A stretch of 12,243 nt of DNA from Klebsiella pneumoniae (GTDB lineage Bacteria > Bacteroidota > Bacteroidia > Flavobacteriales > Flavobacteriaceae), in contig CALPPA020000032.1 of assembly GCA_943325355.2 (NCBI GenBank), forward strand, positions 1 to 12,243. Reading direction: 5' to 3'. Position 1 is the first letter of the stretch, and the number at the start of each line of letters is the position of its first letter. The notes under the pieces were generated by a model. It was given only the letters and a program-made list of their open reading frames with translations. It was not told the origin of the DNA and did not search any database. Below, in pieces: positions 1 through 6,522 of this stretch. A program made the position numbers and the translations under genes.

Positions 1-633
1 CAAATTCAAGAAGAGTGGAAAGAAATAGGCCATGTACCAAGAAAATATTCAGATAAAATATGGACAGAGTTCAAGGAAGCTTGCAACCATTATTTTGATA
101 AATTAAAAGAACAAAAAAACGAGGAAAACACTGAAGAAGTAGAAGCGTTTGATAAAAAGAAAGCCTATTTAGAAACCCTTAGAGAATTCCAGTTGATTGG
201 TGATCATAAATCAGATTTGGATGCTATAAAGTTACATATCGAAACCTGGAAAAGCTTTGGTAGAGTTCCTTTTGCGAGAAGACATATCGAAGGAAAGTTT
301 AACAAAGTGCTGGACGCACTGTTCGATAAATTGAGTTTGAGCAAGAAAGATTCTGAAATGATGCGTTTCACTAATAGAATGGATCATTTATCAGAGAACA
401 ACGATACCAGAAAATTAGAAGGTGAGAAAATATTCTTAATGCGTAAAATAGAAGAAATCAAGAATGAAATATTTCAATTGGAAAATAACATCCAGTTTTT
501 TACCAATACAAGAAATGCAAAAAAAGAAAATTCAATAGTGCTTGAAGTGCGTAAAAACATTGAAAAACACAAAGAGGAGATGGAGATTCAAAAAGATAAA
601 CTAAAACAATTGAGAAGTTTAAATCAAGCTTAA
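1..633 (+). CDS. DUF349-repeat protein, 3' part only (gene starts before the window)
   Basis: The frame is open from base 1 to a TAA at 631-633 and gives 210 residues of the C-terminal end. No start codon is assigned because the gene enters from the left edge. Two copies of the DUF349 repeat pattern are visible: W-x3-IG-x-VPR followed by IW-x-EF and a YFD motif at about local residues 6-36, and W-x2-FGRVPF followed by a KF-x-LFDKL-like stretch at about residues 83-112. The last roughly 70 residues (140-205) are rich in Glu, Lys and Leu and look like a coiled coil. Proteins of this family in Bacteroidota are long, soluble and made of several such repeats; their function is not established. The gene ends at an intrinsic terminator and has no evident link to the respiratory genes that follow. 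Confidence 0.85.
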   Translation, partial: QIQEEWKEIGHVPRKYSDKIWTEFKEACNHYFDKLKEQKNEENTEEVEAFDKKKAYLETLREFQLIGDHKSDLDAIKLHIETWKSFGRVPFARRHIEGKFNKVLDALFDKLSLSKKDSEMMRFTNRMDHLSENNDTRKLEGEKIFLMRKIEEIKNEIFQLENNIQFFTNTRNAKKENSIVLEVRKNIEKHKEEMEIQKDKLKQLRSLNQA

Positions 634-656
634 ATCATTGAATATGTTAATCATAC

Positions 657-690
657 ACCTCGTTCGAATAAATCAGAACGAGGTTTTTTT
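657..690 (+). terminator. Intrinsic terminator of the DUF349 gene
   Basis: A perfect 9-bp stem, ACCTCGTTC (657-665) with GAACGAGGT (676-684), encloses a 10-nt loop and runs into seven T residues at 684-690. It starts 24 nt after the stop codon. It isolates hemN from upstream transcription, so hemN needs its own promoter. Confidence 0.9.
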
Positions 691-706
691 ATGTCAAAAA
701 TAGAAT

Positions 707-720
707 ATGATAATTATCAT
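707..720 (+). promoter_or_regulatory. FNR-type operator upstream of hemN
   Basis: The perfect 14-bp palindrome ATGATAATTATCAT has the form ATGAT-N4-ATCAT, which shares the TGAT-N4-ATCA core of the E. coli FNR site (TTGAT-N4-ATCAA). The same 14 bases form the centre of the palindrome between ccoI and the FNR-like regulator gene at 11481-11504. Its centre (713.5) lies 36.5 nt upstream of the last base of the hemN -7 element, consistent with a class II activator position near -41. That the window's regulator binds it is inference. Confidence 0.8.
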
Positions 721-742
721 TTTAAATTAAACGTAGACGTAC

Positions 743-750
743 TATTTTTG
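743..750 (+). promoter_or_regulatory. hemN promoter, Bacteroidota -7 element
   Basis: TATTTTTG matches the Bacteroidota primary-sigma -7 consensus TAnnTTTG at every fixed base. It predicts transcription starting at about 754-757 and a leader of under 20 nt before the hemN ATG at 773. No convincing -33 TTG is seen at the normal distance, as expected for an activator-dependent promoter. Confidence 0.7.
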
Positions 751-772
751 ATTAGAAATTAATACCTTCTCT

Positions 773-2137
773 ATGAATAATTCAATACTTCAAAAATACA
801 ATGTTCCGGGTCCAAGATATACGAGCTACCCTACCGTTCCGTATTGGGAAGAAATTGATTTTACTTATGAAATCTGGATTGAGACCCTAAAAAGATCCTT
901 TTTAGAAAGTAATTTGAAGGAAGGATTAAGCCTTTATATACATCTCCCTTTTTGCGAGAGTATGTGTACTTTTTGTGGTTGCAACAAGCGTATTACTAAA
1001 AACCACGATGTAGAGAATCCATACATTGAAGCAGTTCTGAAAGAATGGGCTATATATTGTAATATTCTTGAAGAAAAACCCATTATAAAAGAAATTCACT
1101 TAGGCGGAGGAACACCTACATTTTTCTCCACAAAAAATCTTGAGGATTTAATTGAAGGCATCTTTTGCTATGCCGAAAAAGCAAAAGATCACGAGTTCAG
1201 CTTTGAAGGTCATCCTAATAACACCACTCGTGCCCATTTGCAAAAATTATATGATTTAGGGTTCAGAAGGGTAAGTTTTGGCGTGCAAGATTATTCTGAA
1301 AAAGTACAGAAAGCCATTCATCGTGAGCAACCTTTTCACAATGTAGCGAAAGTAACTTTTTGGGCAAAGGAAATTGGTTATACATCCATAGGGCATGATA
1401 TAATTTTTGGATTACCCTTTCAACAAGTTGAAGATGTTATTGATACTATTGAGAAAACACATTCACTACAACCCGATAGATTAGCTTTCTATAGTTATGC
1501 TCATGTGCCGTGGATAAAGGGTAATGGGCAACGTGGCTTTAATGATGAGGATATCCCAAAGGATGAAGAGAAACGAATGTTGTATGAAGTGGGAAAAGAA
1601 TTGTTATATGAAAATGATTACTATGAAATAGGAATGGACCATTTTGCATTAAAAACTGATAGTTTATATGAATCTTTCAAAAACGGGAAATTACACCGTA
1701 ATTTCATGGGGTATAGCTCTTCTAAAACGCAACTTATGATTGGTTTGGGAGTTTCTTCTATAAGCGATAGTTGGTATAGTTTTGCCCAAAACGTAAAGGA
1801 TTTAGAATCTTATTATAAAATTTTAGAATCCGACAAATTGCCGATTTTTAGAGGTCATTTATTGACACCTGAAGATCTTATTATCAGAAAACACATTTTA
1901 AATATTATGTGCCAATTTGAAACTTCATGGGAAGACCCGTCTAATTTTACTGATGAAATTCCAGAAATTTTAATCCAACTGAAAGAAATGAAAAAAGATG
2001 GATTGGTGATTATTAAATCAAATGGCATTTTAGTCACTGATGCAGGAAAACCATTTATACGAAATATTTGTATGGCTTTTGACTTGCGTTTAAAAAGAAA
2101 AACACCGGAAACACAATTATTTTCGATGACAATATAA
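773..2137 (+). CDS. hemN: Oxygen-independent coproporphyrinogen III dehydrogenase
   Basis: This is a cytoplasmic radical-SAM enzyme that converts coproporphyrinogen III to protoporphyrinogen IX without oxygen, a late step of haem synthesis. The sequence shows C61-x3-C65-x2-C68-G-C70, the HemN form of the radical-SAM cluster motif; numbering differs by one from the E. coli enzyme (C62, C66, C69, C71). A GGGTPTF SAM-binding motif lies at 111-117, and the C-terminal HemN domain includes a GLGVSSIS stretch similar to the family. At 454 residues it is full length. The ATG at 773 is chosen because the protein begins with the family's usual YN-x-PGPRYTSYPT start a few residues in. An FNR-type palindrome and a -7 element precede it, so low-oxygen induction is likely. 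Its product supplies haem that the neighbouring cbb3 oxidase needs. Confidence 0.95.
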   Translation: MNNSILQKYNVPGPRYTSYPTVPYWEEIDFTYEIWIETLKRSFLESNLKEGLSLYIHLPFCESMCTFCGCNKRITKNHDVENPYIEAVLKEWAIYCNILEEKPIIKEIHLGGGTPTFFSTKNLEDLIEGIFCYAEKAKDHEFSFEGHPNNTTRAHLQKLYDLGFRRVSFGVQDYSEKVQKAIHREQPFHNVAKVTFWAKEIGYTSIGHDIIFGLPFQQVEDVIDTIEKTHSLQPDRLAFYSYAHVPWIKGNGQRGFNDEDIPKDEEKRMLYEVGKELLYENDYYEIGMDHFALKTDSLYESFKNGKLHRNFMGYSSSKTQLMIGLGVSSISDSWYSFAQNVKDLESYYKILESDKLPIFRGHLLTPEDLIIRKHILNIMCQFETSWEDPSNFTDEIPEILIQLKEMKKDGLVIIKSNGILVTDAGKPFIRNICMAFDLRLKRKTPETQLFSMTI

Positions 2138-2153
2138 AGCCACATTATATTTA

Positions 2154-2187
2154 AAAAAAATCATCCGCCGCGGCGGATGATTTTTTT
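2154..2187. terminator. Bidirectional terminator between hemN and the DUF465 gene
   Basis: This is a 34-bp perfect palindrome. Seven A residues, the GC-rich arms TCATCCGCCG (2161-2170) and CGGCGGATGA (2171-2180), and seven T residues form a strong hairpin with a U tract in either direction. It lies 16 nt after the hemN stop and 4 nt after the stop of the convergent gene, so it can end both transcripts. Confidence 0.93.
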
Positions 2188-2191
2188 GTTT

Positions 2192-2422
2192 TTATCCTTT
2201 TAGTATATGATAAATTTCGTCTTTTAAATGTAGAAGTCTAACTTTCAACTCCTTTAAATATTCATCAGTAGTTATTACTTCTTCGGTTTTGATAGAGAAT
2301 ACTTCACTTTTAGTTTTATGGTATTCATCAAATAATTCACTAAAATAAACATTCTCTGTTTTTAGTTGTACAATTTTTTCCTGGTATTCAGGAAATACGT
2401 GTAGTAGATCATGGTTTTCCAT
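2192..2422 (-). CDS. DUF465 (YdcH-like) small protein
   Basis: This is a 76-residue soluble protein of DUF465, the family of E. coli YdcH. The recognisable features are an FPEY start, a QLKTEN segment, an LFDEYH segment and a C-terminal LHLKDEIYHIL helix; the whole should form a short two-helix hairpin. The role of the family is not known. The ATG at 2422 is chosen rather than the in-frame ATG at 2455. It gives the usual family length and starts with MENHDLLH, while the longer form adds 11 atypical hydrophobic residues and would overlap the preceding gene's stop region. With the chosen start the gap to the upstream TauE/SafE gene is 23 nt, so it is probably the last cistron of the ccoG-ccoH transcript. 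A respiratory role is not implied by position alone. Confidence 0.82.
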   Translation of the reverse strand: MENHDLLHVFPEYQEKIVQLKTENVYFSELFDEYHKTKSEVFSIKTEEVITTDEYLKELKVRLLHLKDEIYHILKG

Positions 2423-2445
2423 ATTTATAATAGATTTAATTAATA

Positions 2446-3147
2446 TTAATGACAATTAGGAGTTGGTTGTACAAACAAACTCATATCAGATGGGGATATA
2501 TAAGGTATCCCTAATCCTAACCCCCTAAAGATAAACAAAATTCCAATAATAATTGCAACAAAAGGAATGACTTTTTGAATTTTATTTCGAATGGGAATTG
2601 TTAAAAACGAATTGAGATACACTACGCTACTCATCATAGGAACTGTTCCTAGTCCAAACAAAATCATATACAACACCCCAAAACTTTCACTTTGCATAGC
2701 AATGGCTCCAAACAAGGCAACGTAAACCATACCGCAAGGCAAAAACCCATTCAGCAAACCAATGGTAAATAATGATTTGTAACTCTTATTTTTAAATTGT
2801 TTTCCTAAAGACGTCTTTATTTTAGAAATGAATATAAAAACAGGTTTCGAAAAATTGTATCGTGCTACCACTCGCTCCGGAATTAAAATAACAACTATCA
2901 TTAAAACACCAATAAAGATAGACAATTTTTGTTGAATTCCAGCAAGAAATAATCCCTTTCCAAGTAAACCAAAAACTAAACCAATCACAGCATAAGCCGA
3001 CAACCGCCCTAAATGATAGGTAATGATTTGAACAACTTTCTTAGTTTGATTTGTTCGGTCTACAGGCAACATCAAGGCTATTGGACCACACATTCCTATG
3101 CAATGGAAACTACTGATTAAACCAAATAAAAAAGCCGTGTAAAGCAT
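2446..3147 (-). CDS. TauE/SafE-family (DsbD_2-like) membrane protein of the cbb3 locus
   Basis: This is an integral inner-membrane protein of 233 residues with about six hydrophobic segments. Two similar motifs mark the family: FHCIGMCGPI (14-23) in the first helix and NGFLPCGMVY (133-142) in the fourth, giving C16, C20 and C138 within the membrane. This fits the TauE/SafE or cytochrome c biogenesis transmembrane (DsbD_2) group rather than a true sulfite exporter. The chain ends in PTPNCH, placing a Cys-His pair at the very C terminus where it could bind a metal. Homologues commonly follow ccoG and ccoH in Bacteroidota, so a part in copper or thiol handling for oxidase assembly is a reasonable inference. 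The substrate is not known. It lies 76 nt downstream of ccoH on the same strand. Confidence 0.8.
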   Translation of the reverse strand: MLYTAFLFGLISSFHCIGMCGPIALMLPVDRTNQTKKVVQIITYHLGRLSAYAVIGLVFGLLGKGLFLAGIQQKLSIFIGVLMIVVILIPERVVARYNFSKPVFIFISKIKTSLGKQFKNKSYKSLFTIGLLNGFLPCGMVYVALFGAIAMQSESFGVLYMILFGLGTVPMMSSVVYLNSFLTIPIRNKIQKVIPFVAIIIGILFIFRGLGLGIPYISPSDMSLFVQPTPNCH

Positions 3148-3154
3148 TGTCTAA

Positions 3155-3217
3155 GTTAGAAGGTTAAAGGTTTAGAGTTAAGCAAGAAATAAGTGTTAAT
3201 ACTTTAGTCTTAATACT
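3155..3217. repeat. Short degenerate repeats in the ccoH to TauE/SafE gap
   Basis: Within this 76-nt spacer, a run of loosely repeated units (GTTAGA, GGTTAAA, GGTTTAGA, GTTAAG) lies at 3155-3182. An exact 8-bp direct repeat, TTAATACT, occurs at 3196-3203 and 3210-3217. There is no clear dyad or promoter. It may be simple low-complexity spacer. Confidence 0.35.
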
Positions 3218-3223
3218 CAATTC

Positions 3224-3673
3224 TTATTCAACATAAATTGTTTCTTTTGTAAGATATTTTTTTCCGTTGTATTGCCACTCCATATTAATATCCCATCGAC
3301 CTCCTAATACTTTTTCTTTAGGCACATTCAAAGTAGAACCAGAAAGTAAAATTGGAATACTAAAATCAAATTTTTTGTTGGATGGTCTGTAAAAAGAAAC
3401 TCTCCCTTTTATATTTTTTGTAACGTAATCTTCGGGGAAAACGATAGAAATTCCTTTACTAGTATTTGATATTAGAGGTTTCTGGACCAAATCTTGGGCA
3501 TTTTGTATCCGAACCATTTCCTCTCCAAACTTTGCATCGTGTTTATAATATTCTTCGTAAACCAATTCGTTGTCGTACTTAGAATCAGATTGCACACTGA
3601 AAACAAAATATAAAATGAAACTTATAAATAATGCAAATGCAATTACAATTCCTGTTCCCCAATTAATTTTCAT
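3224..3673 (-). CDS. ccoH: CcoH/FixH family cbb3 oxidase assembly protein
   Basis: This 149-residue protein starts with MKINWGTG followed by one transmembrane segment at about 8-27. The rest is a periplasmic domain rich in beta-strand character, with a YYKHDAKF region near 42-49 and a GGRWDINMEW motif near 123-132. This is the FixH layout. CcoH is a membrane-anchored assembly factor that associates with the cbb3 oxidase during or after maturation. The gene follows ccoG after 28 nt on the same strand, as in most cco clusters, so the two are very likely cotranscribed. Confidence 0.9.
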   Translation of the reverse strand: MKINWGTGIVIAFALFISFILYFVFSVQSDSKYDNELVYEEYYKHDAKFGEEMVRIQNAQDLVQKPLISNTSKGISIVFPEDYVTKNIKGRVSFYRPSNKKFDFSIPILLSGSTLNVPKEKVLGGRWDINMEWQYNGKKYLTKETIYVE

Positions 3674-3701
3674 AATATCTTATTTGTTAAAGTATATAAA
3701 G

Positions 3702-5120
3702 TTAATCAAAACTTCTAGGACTTAAAAAATTTGTCCCGCTGGTTTCTATTAATTTATTTCCATCATAAACTTCTATCTCCAATTTTGTTTTGTCGCTTTC
3801 CAATAAAAATTGGTTGATTTCAATAAACAAAGTACCGCTTTTCATTCCTTGTCTTGGTACTTTTAAATCCTGCTCTCCTACTACTTTTAGAGTTCCTTTG
3901 ATTCCTGCTAGTTTAAAATGAATATCATTAAAATCATTGTTGGTTTTATTGATAATTTTAAACGTATAAATATTACTGATATTATCTCCCTTATGTTGGA
4001 ATAATTGACCTGGAAGTCTTAAAATAACAGCCTCTACTTCAGTTCGCAAAAACAATAATCCAATTAAAACACCAACTAAAATAAATAATACAGCACTGTA
4101 TCCTTTCATTCTGGCTGTGAATTTGAACTTGGCATTTTTCTCGATTTCATCTTCAGACGCATATCGGATTAAACCCTTTGGCAAACCAACTCCCTCCATA
4201 ATGGTATCACATTCGTCTATACAAGCTGTACAATTTATACATTCGAGTTGGGTTCCGTTACGGATATCAATTCCTGTTGGGCAAACATGTACACATTGTT
4301 TACAATCAATACAATCGCCTTTACCTGTGGTTGCTCTATCCTCTTGATTGTTGAATTTGGCTCTACCTGTTTCTTTTTCGCCACGAACAAAATCATAGGC
4401 AACATTGATAGATTTATCATCTAATAACACGCCTTGTAATCTTCCGTATGGACAAGCTATAATGCAAACTTGCTCTCTAAACCAAGCAAAAATAAAATAG
4501 AAAACTCCAGTAAAAATAAATAATGAAATTAAAGTACTCAAATGATTTTTTGGTCCTTCTTTAATCATTTTTAGTAGTTCATCACTGCTAATCAAGTAGG
4601 CAAGAAAAACATTGGCAATAAAAAAAGAAATAATTAAAAAAACAATCCATTTCAGGCCTTTCTTCTTAATTTTTTCGGCATTCCATTCTTGTTTTTCCAA
4701 ACGAATTTGAGCTCCACGATCGCCTTCAATCCAGTATTCAATTCTGCGGAAAACCATTTCTAGAAATATAGTTTGTGGACAAACCCACCCGCAAAATATC
4801 CGCCCAAAAATTACCGTGAAAAGGATGACGAAAACTACACCAACAATCATAAAAATTACAAATAAGTAAAAATCTTGTGGCCAAAAAGGAAATCCGAAAA
4901 TATTAAATCTTCTTTCCAAAACGTTAAACATCATAAACTGATTGCCATTAATCTTTATAAAAGGATTCGCAATCAGGATAAGTAATAAAAAATAGCTGAC
5001 CCACTTTCTATAATCATAAAATCGGCCGGATGGTTTTTTAGGAAAAATGAACCTTCTATGTCCTTCATCATCAATCGTTCCTATAGTATCTCTAAAAGTT
5101 TCGTCTGGTAATTTTGACAT
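3702..5120 (-). CDS. ccoG: CcoG/FixG, membrane ferredoxin-type cbb3 accessory protein
   Basis: This is a full-length (472-residue) membrane protein of the CcoG/FixG/RdxA family. Hydrophobic segments lie near 41-53, 84-108, 157-176, 196-213 and 339-358. Intramembrane cysteine pairs are C110-x3-C114-P and C219-x3-C223-P. Two 4Fe-4S ferredoxin motifs follow: C270-x2-C273-x2-C276-x3-C280-P and C294-x2-C297-x2-C300-x3-C304. The C-terminal part, from about 375, is an Ig-like FixG domain. In Rhodobacter the protein is known to act as a cupric reductase that prepares Cu(I) for the oxidase's CuB site; I infer the same role here. A terminator separates it from ccoP, so it should have its own promoter, but I see only a weak -7 candidate (TACTTTTA, 5138-5145) and no FNR-type palindrome upstream. 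Confidence 0.95.
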   Translation of the reverse strand: MSKLPDETFRDTIGTIDDEGHRRFIFPKKPSGRFYDYRKWVSYFLLLILIANPFIKINGNQFMMFNVLERRFNIFGFPFWPQDFYLFVIFMIVGVVFVILFTVIFGRIFCGWVCPQTIFLEMVFRRIEYWIEGDRGAQIRLEKQEWNAEKIKKKGLKWIVFLIISFFIANVFLAYLISSDELLKMIKEGPKNHLSTLISLFIFTGVFYFIFAWFREQVCIIACPYGRLQGVLLDDKSINVAYDFVRGEKETGRAKFNNQEDRATTGKGDCIDCKQCVHVCPTGIDIRNGTQLECINCTACIDECDTIMEGVGLPKGLIRYASEDEIEKNAKFKFTARMKGYSAVLFILVGVLIGLLFLRTEVEAVILRLPGQLFQHKGDNISNIYTFKIINKTNNDFNDIHFKLAGIKGTLKVVGEQDLKVPRQGMKSGTLFIEINQFLLESDKTKLEIEVYDGNKLIETSGTNFLSPRSFD

Positions 5121-5305
5121 TGTTATAATTTGAAATTTAAAAGTATAAAATTAGAGTTTTGAATTCATTTGATTTGATACTTATGTTACATTACTTTAAA
5201 AAGAATTGATTTAATTTTTAAAAAAACTGATCATGATATAATACACAATCATACTTATAAAAAATATCTATTCACTCAAAGTCAAATTGTATTTCTAAAG
5301 GATTA
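5121..5305. other. AT-rich gap upstream of ccoG, no gene seen
   Basis: The spacer between the ccoP terminator and the ccoG start is very AT-rich. It contains no plausible coding frame and no complete TAnnTTTG element on the minus strand. The nearest candidate is TACTTTTA at 5138-5145, with one mismatch. Isolated half-sites such as TTGAT and TGATCATGAT occur, but none has the TGAT-N4-ATCA spacing found in front of the other operons. Confidence 0.5.
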
Positions 5306-5337
5306 AACAAAAAACAAATCCTGAAATAATTCAGGAT
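5306..5337 (-). terminator. Intrinsic terminator after ccoP
   Basis: A perfect 8-bp stem, ATCCTGAA (5318-5325) with TTCAGGAT (5330-5337), has a 4-nt loop. Read on the minus strand, it is followed by the T-rich run TTTGTTTTTTG. It begins about 40 nt after the ccoP stop and ends the ccoS-ccoNO-ccoQ-ccoP transcript before ccoG. Confidence 0.85.
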
Positions 5338-5378
5338 CTGTAAGCATAATACTTGTAGTTTATTATTTTATAAAATAA

Positions 5379-6317
5379 TTATTTTTTTACTTTTGTAGTA
5401 TCTGTTACTACTGCTTTAGCAGCATCAGTTTTAGGAGCGGTTGGATCAATCCAAATTTCACCTTCTGGCGCTTTAGGATCTTTAGGATTACTTCCTTTTA
5501 ATGATAATACATAGCTAGCTACTTCTTGCATCTGTTTTGGTTTCAAAGTTCCTTTCCAAGAAATCATTCCTTTTCCATCACGTCCGCCATTTACAAGAGT
5601 GTGAAAAACATTTTTAATTCCACCTCCTAAAATCCATTGGTCATCAGTTAAGTTTGGCCCAATTTGCCCCCCAGCATCTGGTCTGTGGCAAGCAACGCAA
5701 TTAGCTGTATAAATGGCTTTTCCGGCGACTAAAGCAGCTGCGTCTGTTAGTAAAGTAACCGAATTTTCATCCATTAAATCTGGAGCTGTTTTTTTGTATT
5801 CAGCAATGTCAATTTGGGCTTGAGCCATTTCTTTTTTTAATTCCATTTCTTGATTATCTGCTCCCATTATTTCAAAACGAACCAAATATACTGCGGCAAA
5901 AATGATACAAGCATAGAATAAGTAAACCCACCAAGGTGGTAAACTGTTGTCTAATTCCTTAATTCCATCATAATCGTGGTCGAGTAATAATTGTCCTTCA
6001 TCATCATTAGTTTTTGGTTTAATTAGGAAATTAACTGCACTTTTGTATATCGCGCTATCCTTGAAACCTAAATTATTTACTTCTTCTAATTTGGCTTTTT
6101 GTTCTTCAGTCAGCAAGTGATAAGTAATGGTATCAACTGCATTAACTGTAATTTCTATCGCTATCAGCAGAAAAAGAAATACTAATAAAAACAGAGAAAC
6201 CATAGGGAATTTAATAAAAGCTGGTTGGTCTCCAGAATCAATGAAATATTCCATTGCAGCAAAAACAGCAAAGAAAATAACAAGAACTCTTAAGTATGGT
6301 GGGATTAATTTTTTCAT
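5379..6317 (-). CDS. ccoP: cbb3 oxidase subunit III, mono-haem CcoP
   Basis: This 312-residue membrane-anchored c-type cytochrome passes electrons to the oxidase core. Two N-terminal membrane segments (about 9-27 and 36-60) are followed by a cytoplasmic stretch and the CcoP hallmark YDGIKELDNSLPPWW (116-130), which leads into a third helix (131-147). The periplasmic domain has one haem c motif, C207-VA-C210-H211, with M251 (GKGMISW) as the likely distal ligand. Proteobacterial CcoP normally has two haem c motifs; the single one here agrees with Bacteroidota versions. The C-terminal 30 residues are rich in Ala, Pro, Lys and Thr and probably disordered. The gene starts 20 nt after the ccoQ stop. 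Confidence 0.95.
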   Translation of the reverse strand: MKKLIPPYLRVLVIFFAVFAAMEYFIDSGDQPAFIKFPMVSLFLLVFLFLLIAIEITVNAVDTITYHLLTEEQKAKLEEVNNLGFKDSAIYKSAVNFLIKPKTNDDEGQLLLDHDYDGIKELDNSLPPWWVYLFYACIIFAAVYLVRFEIMGADNQEMELKKEMAQAQIDIAEYKKTAPDLMDENSVTLLTDAAALVAGKAIYTANCVACHRPDAGGQIGPNLTDDQWILGGGIKNVFHTLVNGGRDGKGMISWKGTLKPKQMQEVASYVLSLKGSNPKDPKAPEGEIWIDPTAPKTDAAKAVVTDTTKVKK

Positions 6318-6337
6318 TTTATATCTATTTTTGAAAA

Positions 6338-6517
6338 TTAAATTGTTTGATCGTCGTTTAATGGAATTTGGCTCAATTCGTCAATTTTTTCTTTCTTGTA
6401 TGAAAAAACCCAAATCCCAAGTCCCACAAAAAAGGCAAAGAAAATTAATAACGATAGTGTTGGATATACCGCAACTCCTGCGATAGTTTCCATATTGTGT
6501 TTTATTTGTTCGAACAT
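6338..6517 (-). CDS. ccoQ: CcoQ/FixQ-like small oxidase subunit
   Basis: This is a short gene of 59 residues plus a TAA stop at 6338-6340. It starts MFEQIKHNMETIAG, has one transmembrane helix at about 18-38 (VYPTLSLLIFFAFFVGLGIW) and a charged tail YKKEKIDELSQIPLNDD. That matches the CcoQ pattern of a single helix followed by a short cytoplasmic tail, and the position between ccoNO and ccoP is the classic one. CcoQ stabilises the association of CcoP with the core. The ATG at 6517 lies 5 nt after the ccoNO stop. The internal ATG (codon 9, 6493) is a possible alternative and would leave the helix intact. Confidence 0.88.
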   Translation of the reverse strand: MFEQIKHNMETIAGVAVYPTLSLLIFFAFFVGLGIWVFSYKKEKIDELSQIPLNDDQTI

Positions 6518-6522
6518 AACTA

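Noticed and set aside
1855..2145. Open frame on the minus strand across the 3' end of hemN
   Set aside because: It lies fully antisense to the well-supported hemN C-terminal domain, runs into no promoter and has no recognisable protein features.
4117..4420. Open frames on both strands overlapping the ferredoxin region of ccoG
   Set aside because: Both are shadows of the ccoG cluster-binding region; the ccoG frame carries all the conserved cysteines.
5228..5240. TGATCATGAT stretch upstream of ccoG as a possible FNR-type site
   Set aside because: The right half does not match ATCA at the required 4-nt spacing, and it is about 100 nt from the ccoG start with no -7 element at the expected distance.
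6127..6486. Plus-strand open frame across the start of ccoP and ccoQ
   Set aside because: It is antisense to ccoP and to the short ccoQ gene, which fit the operon and family patterns.
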